Below are positions 8,504 to 16,391 of a DNA stretch of 64,000 nt, piece after piece. Under the pieces are notes generated by a model. That model was not told the origin of the DNA. It saw only the letters and a program-made list of their open reading frames with translations, and ran no database searches. Position 1 is the first letter of the stretch. Each line of letters opens with the position of its first letter. Position numbers and translations under genes: made by a program. This DNA is from Streptomyces graminofaciens (GTDB lineage: Bacteria; Actinomycetota; Actinomycetes; Streptomycetales; Streptomycetaceae), in the NCBI RefSeq assembly GCF_030294945.1, contig NZ_AP018448.1:6044001-6108000 (forward strand), in the 5' to 3' direction.

Positions 8504-8944
8504 TCAGCGCAGTTGCTCGGCCAGTCCGACGATGATGCCCTCCGGGCCGCGGAGGTAGCAGAGCAGATAGCTGTCCTCGAACCGGGCGATCTCGCCGACG
8601 AGTTCGGCGCCGTGAGGGCGCAGGCGGGCAACGGTGTCCTCGATGTTGTCGACGGCGAACATGACGCGGTGCGTGCCCAGAATGTTGTGCGGCCGGTTGC
8701 GCGGTCCGGCGCTGATCACCGCGGGGCTGCGGTACTTCGCCAGCTCGAGCCGGCTGTGACCGTCTGGGGTCCGGACCATCGCGATGTCACAGCGGACGCC
8801 GTCGAGTCCGGTGCACTGGTCGGCGAAGAGGCCCTCGACCTCCGCCCTGCCCTCCAGCTCCATACCGAGTTCCACGAAGAACGCGATGGCGGCATCCATG
8901 TCCTCGACGACGATGCCTACGTTGTCCATCCGCTGAATCGCCAT
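8504..8944 (-). CDS. VOC (glyoxalase/bleomycin-resistance fold) protein
   Basis: This 146-residue single-unit vicinal-oxygen-chelate protein starts at the ATG at 8944 after AAGGAGAAACCGGC. The paired beta-alpha-beta-beta-beta modules are visible: MDNVGIVVEDMDAAIAFFVE opens the first, and HRVMFAVDNIEDTVARLRPH opens the second, ending in YLRGPEGIIVGLAEQL, where the terminal E is the usual metal ligand. Members bind a divalent metal and act on, or sequester, small electrophiles and antibiotics; the substrate is unknown. It lies alone just beyond the IS5 copy. Confidence 0.85.
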   Translation of the reverse strand: MAIQRMDNVGIVVEDMDAAIAFFVELGMELEGRAEVEGLFADQCTGLDGVRCDIAMVRTPDGHSRLELAKYRSPAVISAGPRNRPHNILGTHRVMFAVDNIEDTVARLRPHGAELVGEIARFEDSYLLCYLRGPEGIIVGLAEQLR

Positions 8945-9063
8945 GCCGGTTTCTCCTTCTTCCTCGTGCGGCCGGTGGTGGCCGCTGATGTCCCTGGGAC
9001 GGAGCCGGTGGCACGTTCTCGACATCCGCAGACCGCCGAACTCCGAAAAATCTGGATCGCGCC

Positions 9064-9400
9064 TCAGGTGAGATTCATCCGGATGTACCAACCCACCGCC
9101 GACACGATGCGAATGGCTCCCACGAAGGCCCACGCCGTAGTTGCTGCGCTGTGCGAGGTAAAGATCGGAGCAAGCATGCTCAGCCAGATACCCGGCAGGA
9201 GCGGCCGTAGCCAGTGGACGGTGGCACCCCCTGTGGAATACGTGTCGAAGGCGCCGATCCATCGCGCTCGGCGTCCGTGCAGCACCAGGTCAGGAGGGAT
9301 GCGCCGACGATCACACCAGGAACCTTCCAAACACTGGGCCGCAGGTCCGGACTTCTCGGTGCTAATCGTCGGGGTAGGTCCATTCCTTTCTGGTTCAACG
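9064..9400 (-). pseudogene. Small membrane protein remnant, frameshifted
   Basis: The minus strand reads GVIVGASLLTWCCTDAERDG in one frame. In another it reads ATVHWLRPLLPGIWLSMLAP and IFTSHSAATTAWAFVGAIRI, ending in VSAVGWYIRMNLT and a stop at 9064. The alternation of apolar segments suggests a three- to four-helix membrane protein of about 130 residues broken by one indel. No start with a ribosome binding site is seen. The family is not recognised. Confidence 0.35.
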
Positions 9401-9413
9401 ATGTCCAGTCTGC

Positions 9414-9758
9414 TCATGCAAGGCTCTGCGGTCCGCCTTCCAGGGCGAGTGTGTCGCACAGCAGGTCGGGCACCACGGGGGCACGCTCGGCATGGTCGCG
9501 GGCCTGGGCCAGGGCGTCGAAATCAACGTAGCCGAGGTCCGCCAGCAGCGACTCGCGCAGCATGTCGTCCAGGAGCGGAAGTCCGTATGTGCGCAGGGCC
9601 GACTCCATGACCGCGAGGAAGTTCTCCGGCTCGGCCGAGGACGCCACGGACTCGGGCAGCCTGGCGTGCCGTAGGTGATCGCGGAACACCGCCTTGCCGC
9701 GCCTTGTGCTCGCCTCTGGTAAAGGGAAGATCAGAACGACTCGCGAGGGCTGTCTCAC
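9414..9758 (-). pseudogene. Asparagine-synthetase-like C-terminal fragment
   Basis: The 114-codon frame has a body that looks like the last helical part of an asparagine-synthetase-type enzyme: GKAVFRDHLRHARLPESVAS, ESALRTYGLPLLDDMLRESL, LADLGYVDFDALAQA, and the ending LLCDTLALEGGPQSLA, which resembles the family's usual final helix. No ATP-binding SGGxDS motif is present and the N-terminal 400 residues are absent, so it is a truncated remnant. Such enzymes occur in lasso-peptide and other natural-product clusters, but nothing else of that kind is nearby. The assignment is tentative. Confidence 0.35.
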
Positions 9759-9833
9759 TGAGAAAACCTCGGACTAGTCTGATCCTCCTGAACAGTCTTT
9801 CGAGAGCACGGCACATGGAAAAGGTGACGGGTG

Positions 9834-11654
9834 ATGCCGCTGAGACCCGGCGACGTGGAGTCCATAGGCGGCTACACGCTGATCGACCGGCTCGGTAGTG
9901 GCGGCATGGGCGTCGTCTATCTGGGCCGCTCGGCCTCGGGACGGCAGGTCGCGGTCAAGGTGGTGCACGCGCCGTACGCGCAGGACGAGGAGTTCCGGAC
10001 GCGCTTCAGGCAGGAGATTGTGGCGGTCCGCCGGGTGAGCGGGGCGTTCACGGCCCCGGTGGTGGACGCCGATCCGGACGCCGTACAGCCGTGGATGGCT
10101 ACGCAGTATGTGCCGGGCCGCACCCTGTCGGACGTCGTGGCCAAGGACGGCCCGCTGAGCGGACGTGGGTTGCGCACGCTTGCGCTGGGCCTTGTCGAGG
10201 CACTGCGGGACATCCACCAGGCTGGTGTGGTGCACCGCGATCTGAAGCCGAGCAACGTGCTGATGGCCGAGGACGGACCCCGCGTCATCGACTTCGGTGT
10301 CTCGCACGCCGTCGACAACGAAGCCCTGACCGTGACCGGGCGGTTGATCGGCACGCCGCCCTTCATGTCGCCGGAGCAGTTCGCCGCGCCACGGGACGTC
10401 ACCGCCGCTTCGGACGTGTTCTCACTGGGGTCGTTGCTGGTGTATGCGGCCACTGGTACCCGTCCGTTCGACGGGAGCAGCCCGTATCTGACGGGCTATC
10501 AGGTGATGTACGAGGCTCCGGTCCTGGACGGAGTCACCGAACCGCTCCGGAGCATCGCCGGACTCTGCCTGGCCAAGGATCCGGCCGCCCGCCCCGAACT
10601 CACCGAGCTGCACCGCATGCTCCTGACGCTCCCGGATTCCACCGCCCCGGCCGCGCCGGGAGTGGCCGACTCAGCGGAACCCAGCCACCAGGTTTCCGAT
10701 ACACACCCTGTTGCACAAGGCCCGGCCACCACCGGGGGTGAGGAGGGAACGGACAGGACCAGGGCCGGTCACGGACATCGAGGACGGCGCATCCTCATCA
10801 GTCTCGCCGCAGCCCTGGTCGTCACCGGGCTGAGCATCACGGCAGTGAAAACAAGGTCACATCAGAACGAAAGTCCCCAGTCGCCGACCGCGCCGGCCTC
10901 CGCCTCCGCATCCGCATCCGCATCCGCATCCGCATCCGCCGCAACAGTGACGCCACCACCGAAGCACGTGCGGTGGGACTACCAGATCGGCGGTGCGTAT
11001 GCCCTGCCGACCGGTGTGCAGGTGGTCAGTCGCAGCCACGAAGACCCGCCCGCGCCGGGTGCGTACAACATCTGCAATTTCAACGCCTTCCAGGCCCAGG
11101 AGAACGCGGAGAAGGACTGGGACTCCGACCTGCTGCTGCGCGATGCCCACGGGGGTGTCGTCTACGACAAGGACTGGGGCGAGGCGGTCCTGGACATCCG
11201 TACGGACGCCAAGCGGCAGCGCATCGCTTCCGAGATGGACACCTGGATCGACGAGTGCGCGGCCAAGGGGTACAAAGCCGTCGAGCCCGATAACTACGAC
11301 GCGTTCACCCGCTTCCCGGACTACCTCACGGCCGATCAGACCATGGCGTTCATGAAGCTGCTGGCGGCGCACGCCCACGCGAAGGGCCTGGCCGTCGCCC
11401 AGAAGAACACCCTGGAGCTCGTGTCCCAACGTGCTTCCGTGGGCCTGGACTTCGCCGTGGTGGAGGAGTGCGGCGAGTGGAACGAGTGCGGCGAGTTCGC
11501 CAGAGCGTTCGATAACAACGTACTCGTCGTCGAATACACGGCGAAGGGCCTGTCGAACGCGTGCTCCGGCTGGAGCAGCACACTGAGCGTCGTCCGCCGC
11601 GACCAGTACGTCGTGCCCGAGGGCACGAGCGGCTACCTCCGCGAAACCTGCTGA
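9834..11654 (+). CDS. Ser/Thr protein kinase fused to GH114-type domain
   Basis: This 606-residue membrane protein (residues counted from GTG 9831) has two enzyme-like parts. Residues 15-275 are a Hanks-type kinase: glycine loop GSGGMG at 22-27, Lys43, HRDLKPSN at 135-142, DFG at 154-156, and GTPPFMSPEQF in the activation segment. A transmembrane helix lies at about 320-338, then an Ala-Ser hexanucleotide repeat. Residues 378-607 match the GH114 (endo-alpha-1,4-polygalactosaminidase, TM1410-like) fold: WDYQIGG, LDIR, AVEPDNYDAF with Asp487, and VVEECGEW with Glu545/546. The kinase should face the cytoplasm and the glycosidase-like domain the outside, perhaps as a sensor of or hydrolase for GalN-containing glycans. 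The start is ATG 9834 after AAGGTGA; GTG 9831 is the alternative. Confidence 0.9.
   Translation: MPLRPGDVESIGGYTLIDRLGSGGMGVVYLGRSASGRQVAVKVVHAPYAQDEEFRTRFRQEIVAVRRVSGAFTAPVVDADPDAVQPWMATQYVPGRTLSDVVAKDGPLSGRGLRTLALGLVEALRDIHQAGVVHRDLKPSNVLMAEDGPRVIDFGVSHAVDNEALTVTGRLIGTPPFMSPEQFAAPRDVTAASDVFSLGSLLVYAATGTRPFDGSSPYLTGYQVMYEAPVLDGVTEPLRSIAGLCLAKDPAARPELTELHRMLLTLPDSTAPAAPGVADSAEPSHQVSDTHPVAQGPATTGGEEGTDRTRAGHGHRGRRILISLAAALVVTGLSITAVKTRSHQNESPQSPTAPASASASASASASASAATVTPPPKHVRWDYQIGGAYALPTGVQVVSRSHEDPPAPGAYNICNFNAFQAQENAEKDWDSDLLLRDAHGGVVYDKDWGEAVLDIRTDAKRQRIASEMDTWIDECAAKGYKAVEPDNYDAFTRFPDYLTADQTMAFMKLLAAHAHAKGLAVAQKNTLELVSQRASVGLDFAVVEECGEWNECGEFARAFDNNVLVVEYTAKGLSNACSGWSSTLSVVRRDQYVVPEGTSGYLRETC
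10897..10944 (+). repeat. In-frame hexanucleotide repeat (Ala-Ser linker)
   Basis: About eight units of GCATCC/GCCTCC encode Ala-Ser pairs between the transmembrane helix and the extracytoplasmic domain of the kinase fusion. The period is a multiple of 3, so a copy-number change would alter linker length only. Confidence 0.85.
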
Positions 11655-11810
11655 CTCCAAGCCTGCTGAACGGCGGGACAGATTTGCGCGACGGCAGCCC
11701 CGCCCACCAACGGCTCCTCGCCTTCGCAGGCCACGAGCTCCAGCCCAGTTGACGAGGCAGGCGCCTCCGCGGAACGGATTCAGCACACATGCGGCCGGGA
11801 AACCCTGCGA

Positions 11811-11885
11811 ACACGTGAGAACTACGGAGGGGTATTTTCCCGGGCCAGACACCACACAGTCGACGTTTCCACAGGTCACAGCCCT
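11811..11885 (+). repeat. Junction repeat, copy B
   Basis: Positions 11814-11878 match 6920-6984 at 52 of 65 positions without gaps. Just to the right, the minus-strand ISL3 transposase remnant loses its family similarity, the same relation as copy A has to the recombinase fragment. It lies about 160 bp downstream of the kinase gene. Confidence 0.7.
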
Positions 11886-11892
11886 GCCCAGA

Positions 11893-12216
11893 GAAAACAG
11901 TTTCGCCCTCGGCGCGGCGGCCGCGGTCGTGTCTTGGCGCCAGACCTGCCCGCAGCCCCGAACAGCGGTAGCGGCGGATGTGGACGTGCAGGATCGTTGC
12001 CCGCCAGCCGAGCGGGGCGTGCGCCGGTCGGCGCAGCACGCTGTCGCGCGGCACCCCCAGACAGCCGTAGGCATGGCACCGGTCATCAGGGTCGACCACT
12101 CGACAGAGCAGCACGGCGTGGTCGGGATGCAACTGTTGGCCGACCACTTCCAAGCCGAGGTCATCCAGCCGGCAGAACGTCGTCAGGTCAGCAGGGCAGA
12201 AGGTAGCGTCACGCAC
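11893..12216 (-). pseudogene. ISL3-family transposase N-terminal fragment
   Basis: From GTG 12216 the minus strand reads VRDATFCPADLTTFCRLDDL, GLEVVGQQLHPDHAVLLCRV, PRDSVLRRPAHAPLGWRATI and LHVHIRRYRC. After a one-base shift it reads GCGQVWRQDTTAAAAPRAKL. This is the zinc-binding and HTH N-terminal part of ISL3-type transposases. The catalytic DDE domain, roughly three quarters of the gene, is gone and sequence identity stops at about 11893, next to the junction repeat. One frameshift plus the truncation make it inactive. Confidence 0.7.
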
Positions 12217-12265
12217 GAGCCTAGGGCGGGCCACCGCTGATGATCGTCCGGTGGCGTTTGGTCGA

Positions 12266-12634
12266 TCAAGCGCGGTCGTGGAGTGTGACCTGGTAGCCGT
12301 CGGGGTCGGCGAAGGTGAAGGTCCGCCCGAAGGGACCGTCGATCGGCGCTGAGACGATGGTGTGACCGTCGGCGACGAGCGCGTCGTGGATGGCCTGGAC
12401 GTCGGTGGCGTGGAGCCAGATCGCGGCACCGATGCCGGGCTGAGCGACGGATGCGAGGTCGGTGCCGGGAATGACGTCGCGGAGTGCGAACGCGATCGGC
12501 TTCGTCTCGAAGACGACGGCGTGCGGAGGTCCGGCCGGCGAGCGGACGAGGCCCAGGTACTGCTCGTAGAACGCCTGCGAAGCGTCGAGGTCGCGCACTT
12601 GGAGCGAGATGAAGTCGGGGCCGGTGGCGGGCAT
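12266..12634 (-). CDS. VOC-family protein
   Basis: This 122-residue vicinal-oxygen-chelate protein begins MPATGPDFISLQVRDLDASQ at ATG 12634. The first module ends with KPIAFALRDVIPG; the second runs from AAIWLHATDVQAIHDALVAD to TFTFADPDGYQVTLHD, with the usual terminal metal-ligand region. It is transcribed divergently from a MarR-type regulator, and both starts face a region with two palindromes, so it is very likely the regulator's target. The substrate is unknown; MarR/VOC pairs often respond to phenolic or electrophilic compounds. Confidence 0.85.
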   Translation of the reverse strand: MPATGPDFISLQVRDLDASQAFYEQYLGLVRSPAGPPHAVVFETKPIAFALRDVIPGTDLASVAQPGIGAAIWLHATDVQAIHDALVADGHTIVSAPIDGPFGRTFTFADPDGYQVTLHDRA

Positions 12635-12654
12635 GATGACGCTCTTTCCTTTCG

Positions 12655-12699
12655 TGTCAGTTTTCTGACACGCATCAACCTATGTCAGAATACTGACAT
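12655..12699 (+). promoter_or_regulatory. Twin MarR operators
   Basis: Two palindromes are visible: TGTCAGTTTTCTGACA at 12655-12670 and ATGTCAGAATACTGACAT at 12682-12699, sharing the half-site GTCAG with a 4-bp spacer and centred 28 bp apart. The second overlaps the start codon of the MarR gene, so binding would block both divergent genes. Confidence 0.75.
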
Positions 12700-13156
12700 G
12701 AGTCAAGAAGGTGTCGGCATCGACCTGGAAACGTCACTGGGCTACCTGCTCAAAGAAGCGTCGAGCGCCCTCCGCTCGGCCATGGAGGAAGTGCTGCGGC
12801 CGCTCGGGATGAGCGTGACGCACTACTCCTGCCTCGAGCTGCTGGCGCAACGACCGGGCTTGTCGAACTCCGATCTCGCACGGGGCGCGTTCGTGACACG
12901 GCAGACGATGAACGTGCTACTCCAGGCCCTGGAACGAGACGGCTACGTGACCAGGCCTGCGGCGGCACCCGTCGGGAAGACGCTTCCCACGCGGCTCACG
13001 CCTCGTGGCCGACGAAGCCTCGAGAAGGCGAGCGCAGCCGTCCGGTCCGTCGAGGCCAGAATGCTGGCCGGCCTGACCGAGACCGAGCAGTCAGACGCGT
13101 TCCGGACCCTGCAGAGCATGATCCACTCCCTGCGCGGTGACAACGAGGGTGCATAG
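12698..13156 (+). CDS. MarR-family transcriptional regulator
   Basis: This 152-residue winged-helix regulator begins MSQEGVGIDLETSLGYLLKE. The recognition part is SNSDLARGAFVTRQTMNVLL (HTH) and the wing contains KTLPTRLTPRGRR; flanking helices (SALRSAMEEVLRPLG, ARMLAGLTETEQ) form the dimer interface of the family. ATG 12698 lies inside a perfect palindrome and has no Shine-Dalgarno box in front of it, so the mRNA may be leaderless. The gene probably represses itself and the divergent VOC gene, releasing DNA when a small ligand binds. Confidence 0.85.
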   Translation: MSQEGVGIDLETSLGYLLKEASSALRSAMEEVLRPLGMSVTHYSCLELLAQRPGLSNSDLARGAFVTRQTMNVLLQALERDGYVTRPAAAPVGKTLPTRLTPRGRRSLEKASAAVRSVEARMLAGLTETEQSDAFRTLQSMIHSLRGDNEGA

Positions 13157-13483
13157 CCCGTTCCGCGGCGCACGTCTCGTCGCGCTCGGACAGGAGTGCA
13201 GCCGAGCCTGAGATCCGTGTCGGCGACCTCGAAAACCAGTAGACCCCGACTACACCCCCTACTGCGATGAGCCACTTATGGCCGCCACACTCTACGAGTG
13301 ACCGCCGTATCTTCGAGGTGTCGCGAGTGCCCAGCAGCGGGCACATGGCTGGGCCGTCCGAGGCCGCTCAACAGTGGCCAAGGACGACCAACGACGACCA
13401 CCAGGCGCACGAGCCCACCGTCCCTGAGCAGGGAAAAAGCAGGTCACCACGATCCCCGGCAAGACCCAGGGCAAGAAGACACC
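13157..13483. other. Intergenic, no gene recognised
   Basis: No supported gene lies in these 327 bp. A short plus-strand run near 13438-13487 (KKQVTTIPGKTQGKKTP then a stop) looks protein-like but has no start or partner sequence in frame. Confidence 0.35.
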
Positions 13484-13879
13484 TTAGGTCGCATCCCGTG
13501 GCGGATCCGACAGATTGTGCCACTCGTGACCACACCCCCCGGCGCAATGCAGCGTTCTCCTGCGGGTATCCGCGATGCTGAAGAGGGCGACGAGCAGGCG
13601 GAAAGACTTGGTGAGTTCATAGGCCGGAAGCCCTTCCATCCCGAAGCGCCACTTCGTGAGCATCACCGCCGGCGTGTGCGTGGGGCGGATGCCGGAACGC
13701 GCAATGCTCTCTGCCACATCGCCCTCACAGGCACGGGCCTGCCCACAAAACAGCACCAGTGCATGCAAGACCTTCCGTCGGTCATCCTCCGACAAGCCCT
13801 CGAACCACTCCACACCCTCGGCAGTCGGTCTGAGCCCCTGTGCGAGTTCGTTCAGGATCACCTCGTGTGCGTACAACAC
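13484..13879 (-). CDS. DUF5958-family protein
   Basis: This 131-residue protein starts at GTG 13879 after GGAGGA with a 6-nt spacer. The family features are VILNELAQGLRPTAEGVEWF, DDRRKVLHALVLFCGQARAC and IRPTHTPAVMLTKWR. Near the end comes LTKSFRLLVALFSIADTRRR with a short Cys/His segment (CAGGCGHEWHNLS). The family is widespread in Streptomyces with no known function; the sequence suggests a small soluble helical protein. A longer in-frame extension to 14314 exists but lacks a ribosome binding site and reads as low-complexity Arg-rich sequence. Confidence 0.7.
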   Translation of the reverse strand: MLYAHEVILNELAQGLRPTAEGVEWFEGLSEDDRRKVLHALVLFCGQARACEGDVAESIARSGIRPTHTPAVMLTKWRFGMEGLPAYELTKSFRLLVALFSIADTRRRTLHCAGGCGHEWHNLSDPPRDAT

Positions 13880-13916
13880 CGGCTTCCTCCCTCGTGGTTT
13901 CAGACCGCCGGTACGT

Positions 13917-14246
13917 TCAGTGCGAAGGCGTGAAGCCGGCGGACTGGTCGAGGTGGAACGCGGAGCCAGGAGCCGTCGGGGTCCAACCCTCACACAGGGC
14001 AAGCCGAACAGCCGCGGCAACAGCGGAGGGCAGTACCGGCTCAGCCTCGCGGCCGATCCAGTTGCTCGGATGCGGCTGCTCGGTGGTGACCACGAGCGTC
14101 GTCCCCGGGGTGTCCGCGTGCTCGACCGCGAACGTGCACGGCGACCAGGCCAGCCCCTGGAAATACGTCGGCCTGCCCCGCAGCCGCCAGCGGTAAGCCG
14201 TGCCGTCGACAACGACCCGTCGTGATCCCCTGCGGACCAGCGCCAT
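13917..14246 (-). CDS. Conserved hypothetical protein
   Basis: This 109-residue protein starts at ATG 14246 after GGGGGA. The recognisable core is RRVVVDGTAYRWRLRGRPTY, followed by LAWSPCTFAVEHAD and TTLVVTTEQPHPSNWIG, and it ends in VRLALCEGWTPTAPGSAFHL. The alternating beta pattern suggests a small mostly-beta cytoplasmic protein. Similar short proteins are common singletons in Streptomyces; function unknown. It lies 37 bp upstream of the DUF5958 gene on the same strand, so the two may be co-transcribed. Confidence 0.65.
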   Translation of the reverse strand: MALVRRGSRRVVVDGTAYRWRLRGRPTYFQGLAWSPCTFAVEHADTPGTTLVVTTEQPHPSNWIGREAEPVLPSAVAAAVRLALCEGWTPTAPGSAFHLDQSAGFTPSH

Positions 14247-14443
14247 GACTCCCCCTGCAACAGCGACGACGCCAGCGCCCCCGGCCCCGCCGCCCGTCCC
14301 GGTTTCCGTCTCATTCAGCACCGTTCACGGTCGTTCAGACGAGACCGAAGCCGGTGGCCGCTCCCACGGCCGAACGCCCATCAACGCAGGTGACCGGCCC
14401 CGCTCGAAGCCCCAGACCCCACCACCACAGTTGGAAAGCGTGC

Positions 14444-14887
14444 ATGGCAGCGGCACTGTCAGAGCCTGGGCTTACGGTCCAGGACATGGCGATCAGACCA
14501 TCAGCACGTTGGCGGGCGCGAGTGGACGAAGAGGCAACAGAGCTCGCGGAGGGGACACGGGCTCCGAGCGATGTCTTGCTGTCGGAGCTCTTCCCTGAGT
14601 CACTGCTGGCGGCGACGGACAAGGCTCTGCGCGCGTTCGAGTTGGATGTGGAGGCGCTCCGGGACCAGGACGACGAGCAGGTCTTCGAAGCGATCAAGCG
14701 TGTCGTTCTTGTGCTGAACGAGATCAATGAGGATCACGACGGTGCCGGCTACGAGACCGAGGAGCGTGAAGAACTGTGCCTCTACATCGATCAGACCTTG
14801 ATGGAGCACGGTACCGACGTCCCTGCTCTGGCAGCGAGGCGAGGCATCAGTCGCACCGAGATCACGGATGACTGGCGGGACTGGTAG
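14444..14887 (+). CDS. Conserved hypothetical helical protein
   Basis: A 147-residue acidic protein. Its C-terminal half is typical of a small Streptomyces family: FEAIKRVVLVLNEINEDHDG, YETEEREELCLYIDQTLMEH, then DVPALAARRGISRTEITDDW. The predicted structure is all-helical and soluble. ATG 14444 follows GGAAAG; the internal ATG at 14486 is the alternative and would remove 14 residues. It is divergent from the two genes to its left. No function can be assigned. Confidence 0.6.
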   Translation: MAAALSEPGLTVQDMAIRPSARWRARVDEEATELAEGTRAPSDVLLSELFPESLLAATDKALRAFELDVEALRDQDDEQVFEAIKRVVLVLNEINEDHDGAGYETEEREELCLYIDQTLMEHGTDVPALAARRGISRTEITDDWRDW

Positions 14888-15065
14888 CCCGTTCCTGTAC
14901 AGCGACGAAGTACGGCAACCCCAGCAACCGGCATCGCCCGACAGCGGCTCTCGTGACCCTCCCCGCGGCCTGTATGACCTCCGATGCCCGATCTCTCCAG
15001 AGCTACGGATAGAGGGCCGTGCAGACGCACGCCGTCGGTCCCTGTGGGGCAGCTACCTTTGGCCC

Positions 15066-15350
15066 GTGAGCGGCAGAAGCAGATGGGTCGAGGCGGCAGC
15101 CTGGTTTGTTGTCTGGTGGGGCCTGGCAACAGTGGGGTTTCGCCTCGTTGGGCTGCTCATCAACGACCTCAAGAGCTGGCCCATGTGCGCCGGAATGGCC
15201 GTCGCTTCGATCGCGACCGGGGAGTTGTCGGAGCGGTGGCGCCGACGTCGGCGAAAGAGGAAGTCAGGGCGTCTCCTGACACCATGCCTTCGGCAGGCCG
15301 CACCACAAGCGCACCAGATCGAGCGGGGGAACAGCGGGGAATCACGGTGA
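15066..15350 (+). CDS. Small membrane protein, hypothetical
   Basis: This 94-residue frame starts at GTG 15066 and contains two apolar stretches, AAAWFVVWWGLATVGFRLVG and SWPMCAGMAVASIATGEL, followed by a very basic block (RWRRRRRKRKSGR). It would span the membrane once or twice with a cytoplasmic basic tail. The ribosome binding site is weak and no homologue is recognised, so it may be a real small gene or an open remnant. Confidence 0.4.
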   Translation: MSGRSRWVEAAAWFVVWWGLATVGFRLVGLLINDLKSWPMCAGMAVASIATGELSERWRRRRRKRKSGRLLTPCLRQAAPQAHQIERGNSGESR

Positions 15351-15539
15351 AAGCGGGCCCGCCCGACGAGGCGCCAGCCCAGCCATTCGCCCAGGTCAGC
15401 ATCTAAACCGGCCCTAAATGATCGCAGCTTCCCAAGCCTGAGGTTCGCAGCGCTGGTAGAGGCAGACGACCTCATTGGCGACGAGTCCTCCAGAACTCAG
15501 AGTTCTACCGGAGTGACCCTGGAGAACCGCCATCATCGC

Positions 15540-15942
15540 CTGAGTGTTCGCACCGCCCATACGTCGTCGTTGGCGATCCCCGATCCGCCTCGCCCGGATC
15601 CTGGCGAACGCGCTGGACGCCGCCGGGGGGGACCGGACTGGAACGCCGACACGGACTTCGATGTCGCCTCCAGGACGTGCCGCTCACCAACCGCCGCCAG
15701 ACGTCGTGATCTACGCCAAGGCTGGTATCGAGTTCTACTGGCGGATCGAGCAGGCCGCCACCGGCGTTCCACTGATCTACACCTACGTCCTCGACCCGGC
15801 GACCAACAGTTACCGAACCGGCGACATGTTCACCGGTGTCGTCAGGGGTTCCGCTGCCTTCACCGTGGAGTCGACCTCGGCCAGCTCTGACCTCGCGCTC
15901 AAGCGTCATCAGGGCAAGCCTCCGCGCGTGAGCGATGCGTGA
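15540..15942 (+). pseudogene. Uma2-family (DUF820) nuclease-like remnant
   Basis: The C-terminal third of an Uma2-type protein is readable: YAKAGIEFYWRIEQAATGVP, LIYTYVLDPATNSYRTGDMF and TGVVRGSAAF. The upstream part with the catalytic Asp/Glu residues of the PD-(D/E)XK-like fold is scrambled across frames, and the usual VSPGS and KPVEYA blocks are not intact. These genes are multicopy in actinomycetes and often decay. The fragment is inactive. Confidence 0.55.
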
Positions 15943-16064
15943 GCGGACGGTCCGGATCGGAGCGCCACGAGGAGGAGCGACCGGTCTGCCGCGCGAAACC
16001 GACCAGGAAGAGCGGCACCACACAGCAACGCCTTGCACACCCCGGCAAGGATTCGATCCCACTC

Positions 16065-16220
16065 CTAAGCGCGCCGTGAGGATCGGCCGCTCGGGCACGT
16101 CGTAGCGGTCCGCTCCTTGACGCGGCACGGGTTGCGCCGGATCAGCTCGTCGTCCACGGCCGTGTTCGTCAGGGCCCGCAGGAGTTGGTATGCCTTGACG
16201 CCACACGGTGGCTTGCTGCT
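16065..16220 (-). pseudogene. Tyrosine recombinase N-terminal-domain fragment
   Basis: The minus strand reads CGVKAYQLLRALTNTAVDDE then LIRRNPCRVK. This is the end of the SAM-like core-binding domain of phage-type integrases, where the motif AYxLLRAxxNTAVDDxLIxRNPC is typical. Both sides fall out of frame within a few codons and no catalytic RHRY residues follow. It is a second integrase remnant, distinct from the C-terminal fragment at 6982-7125. Confidence 0.6.
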
Positions 16221-16391
16221 GTGGGACCTGAAGCCGAACAGACTCACGAGGTGCGCGGCACCACCTCCCTGCCCCGGGCCCGCCCGGATCCCACCGACGG
16301 CGGGGGCGGCCGGGCCCTCGCCCCCGCCGGTCCTGTTATCGGACGGGCTGTGTGGCCTGTTGCTTTGTCAGTCGCCGGTTTCCGCCTTGTC

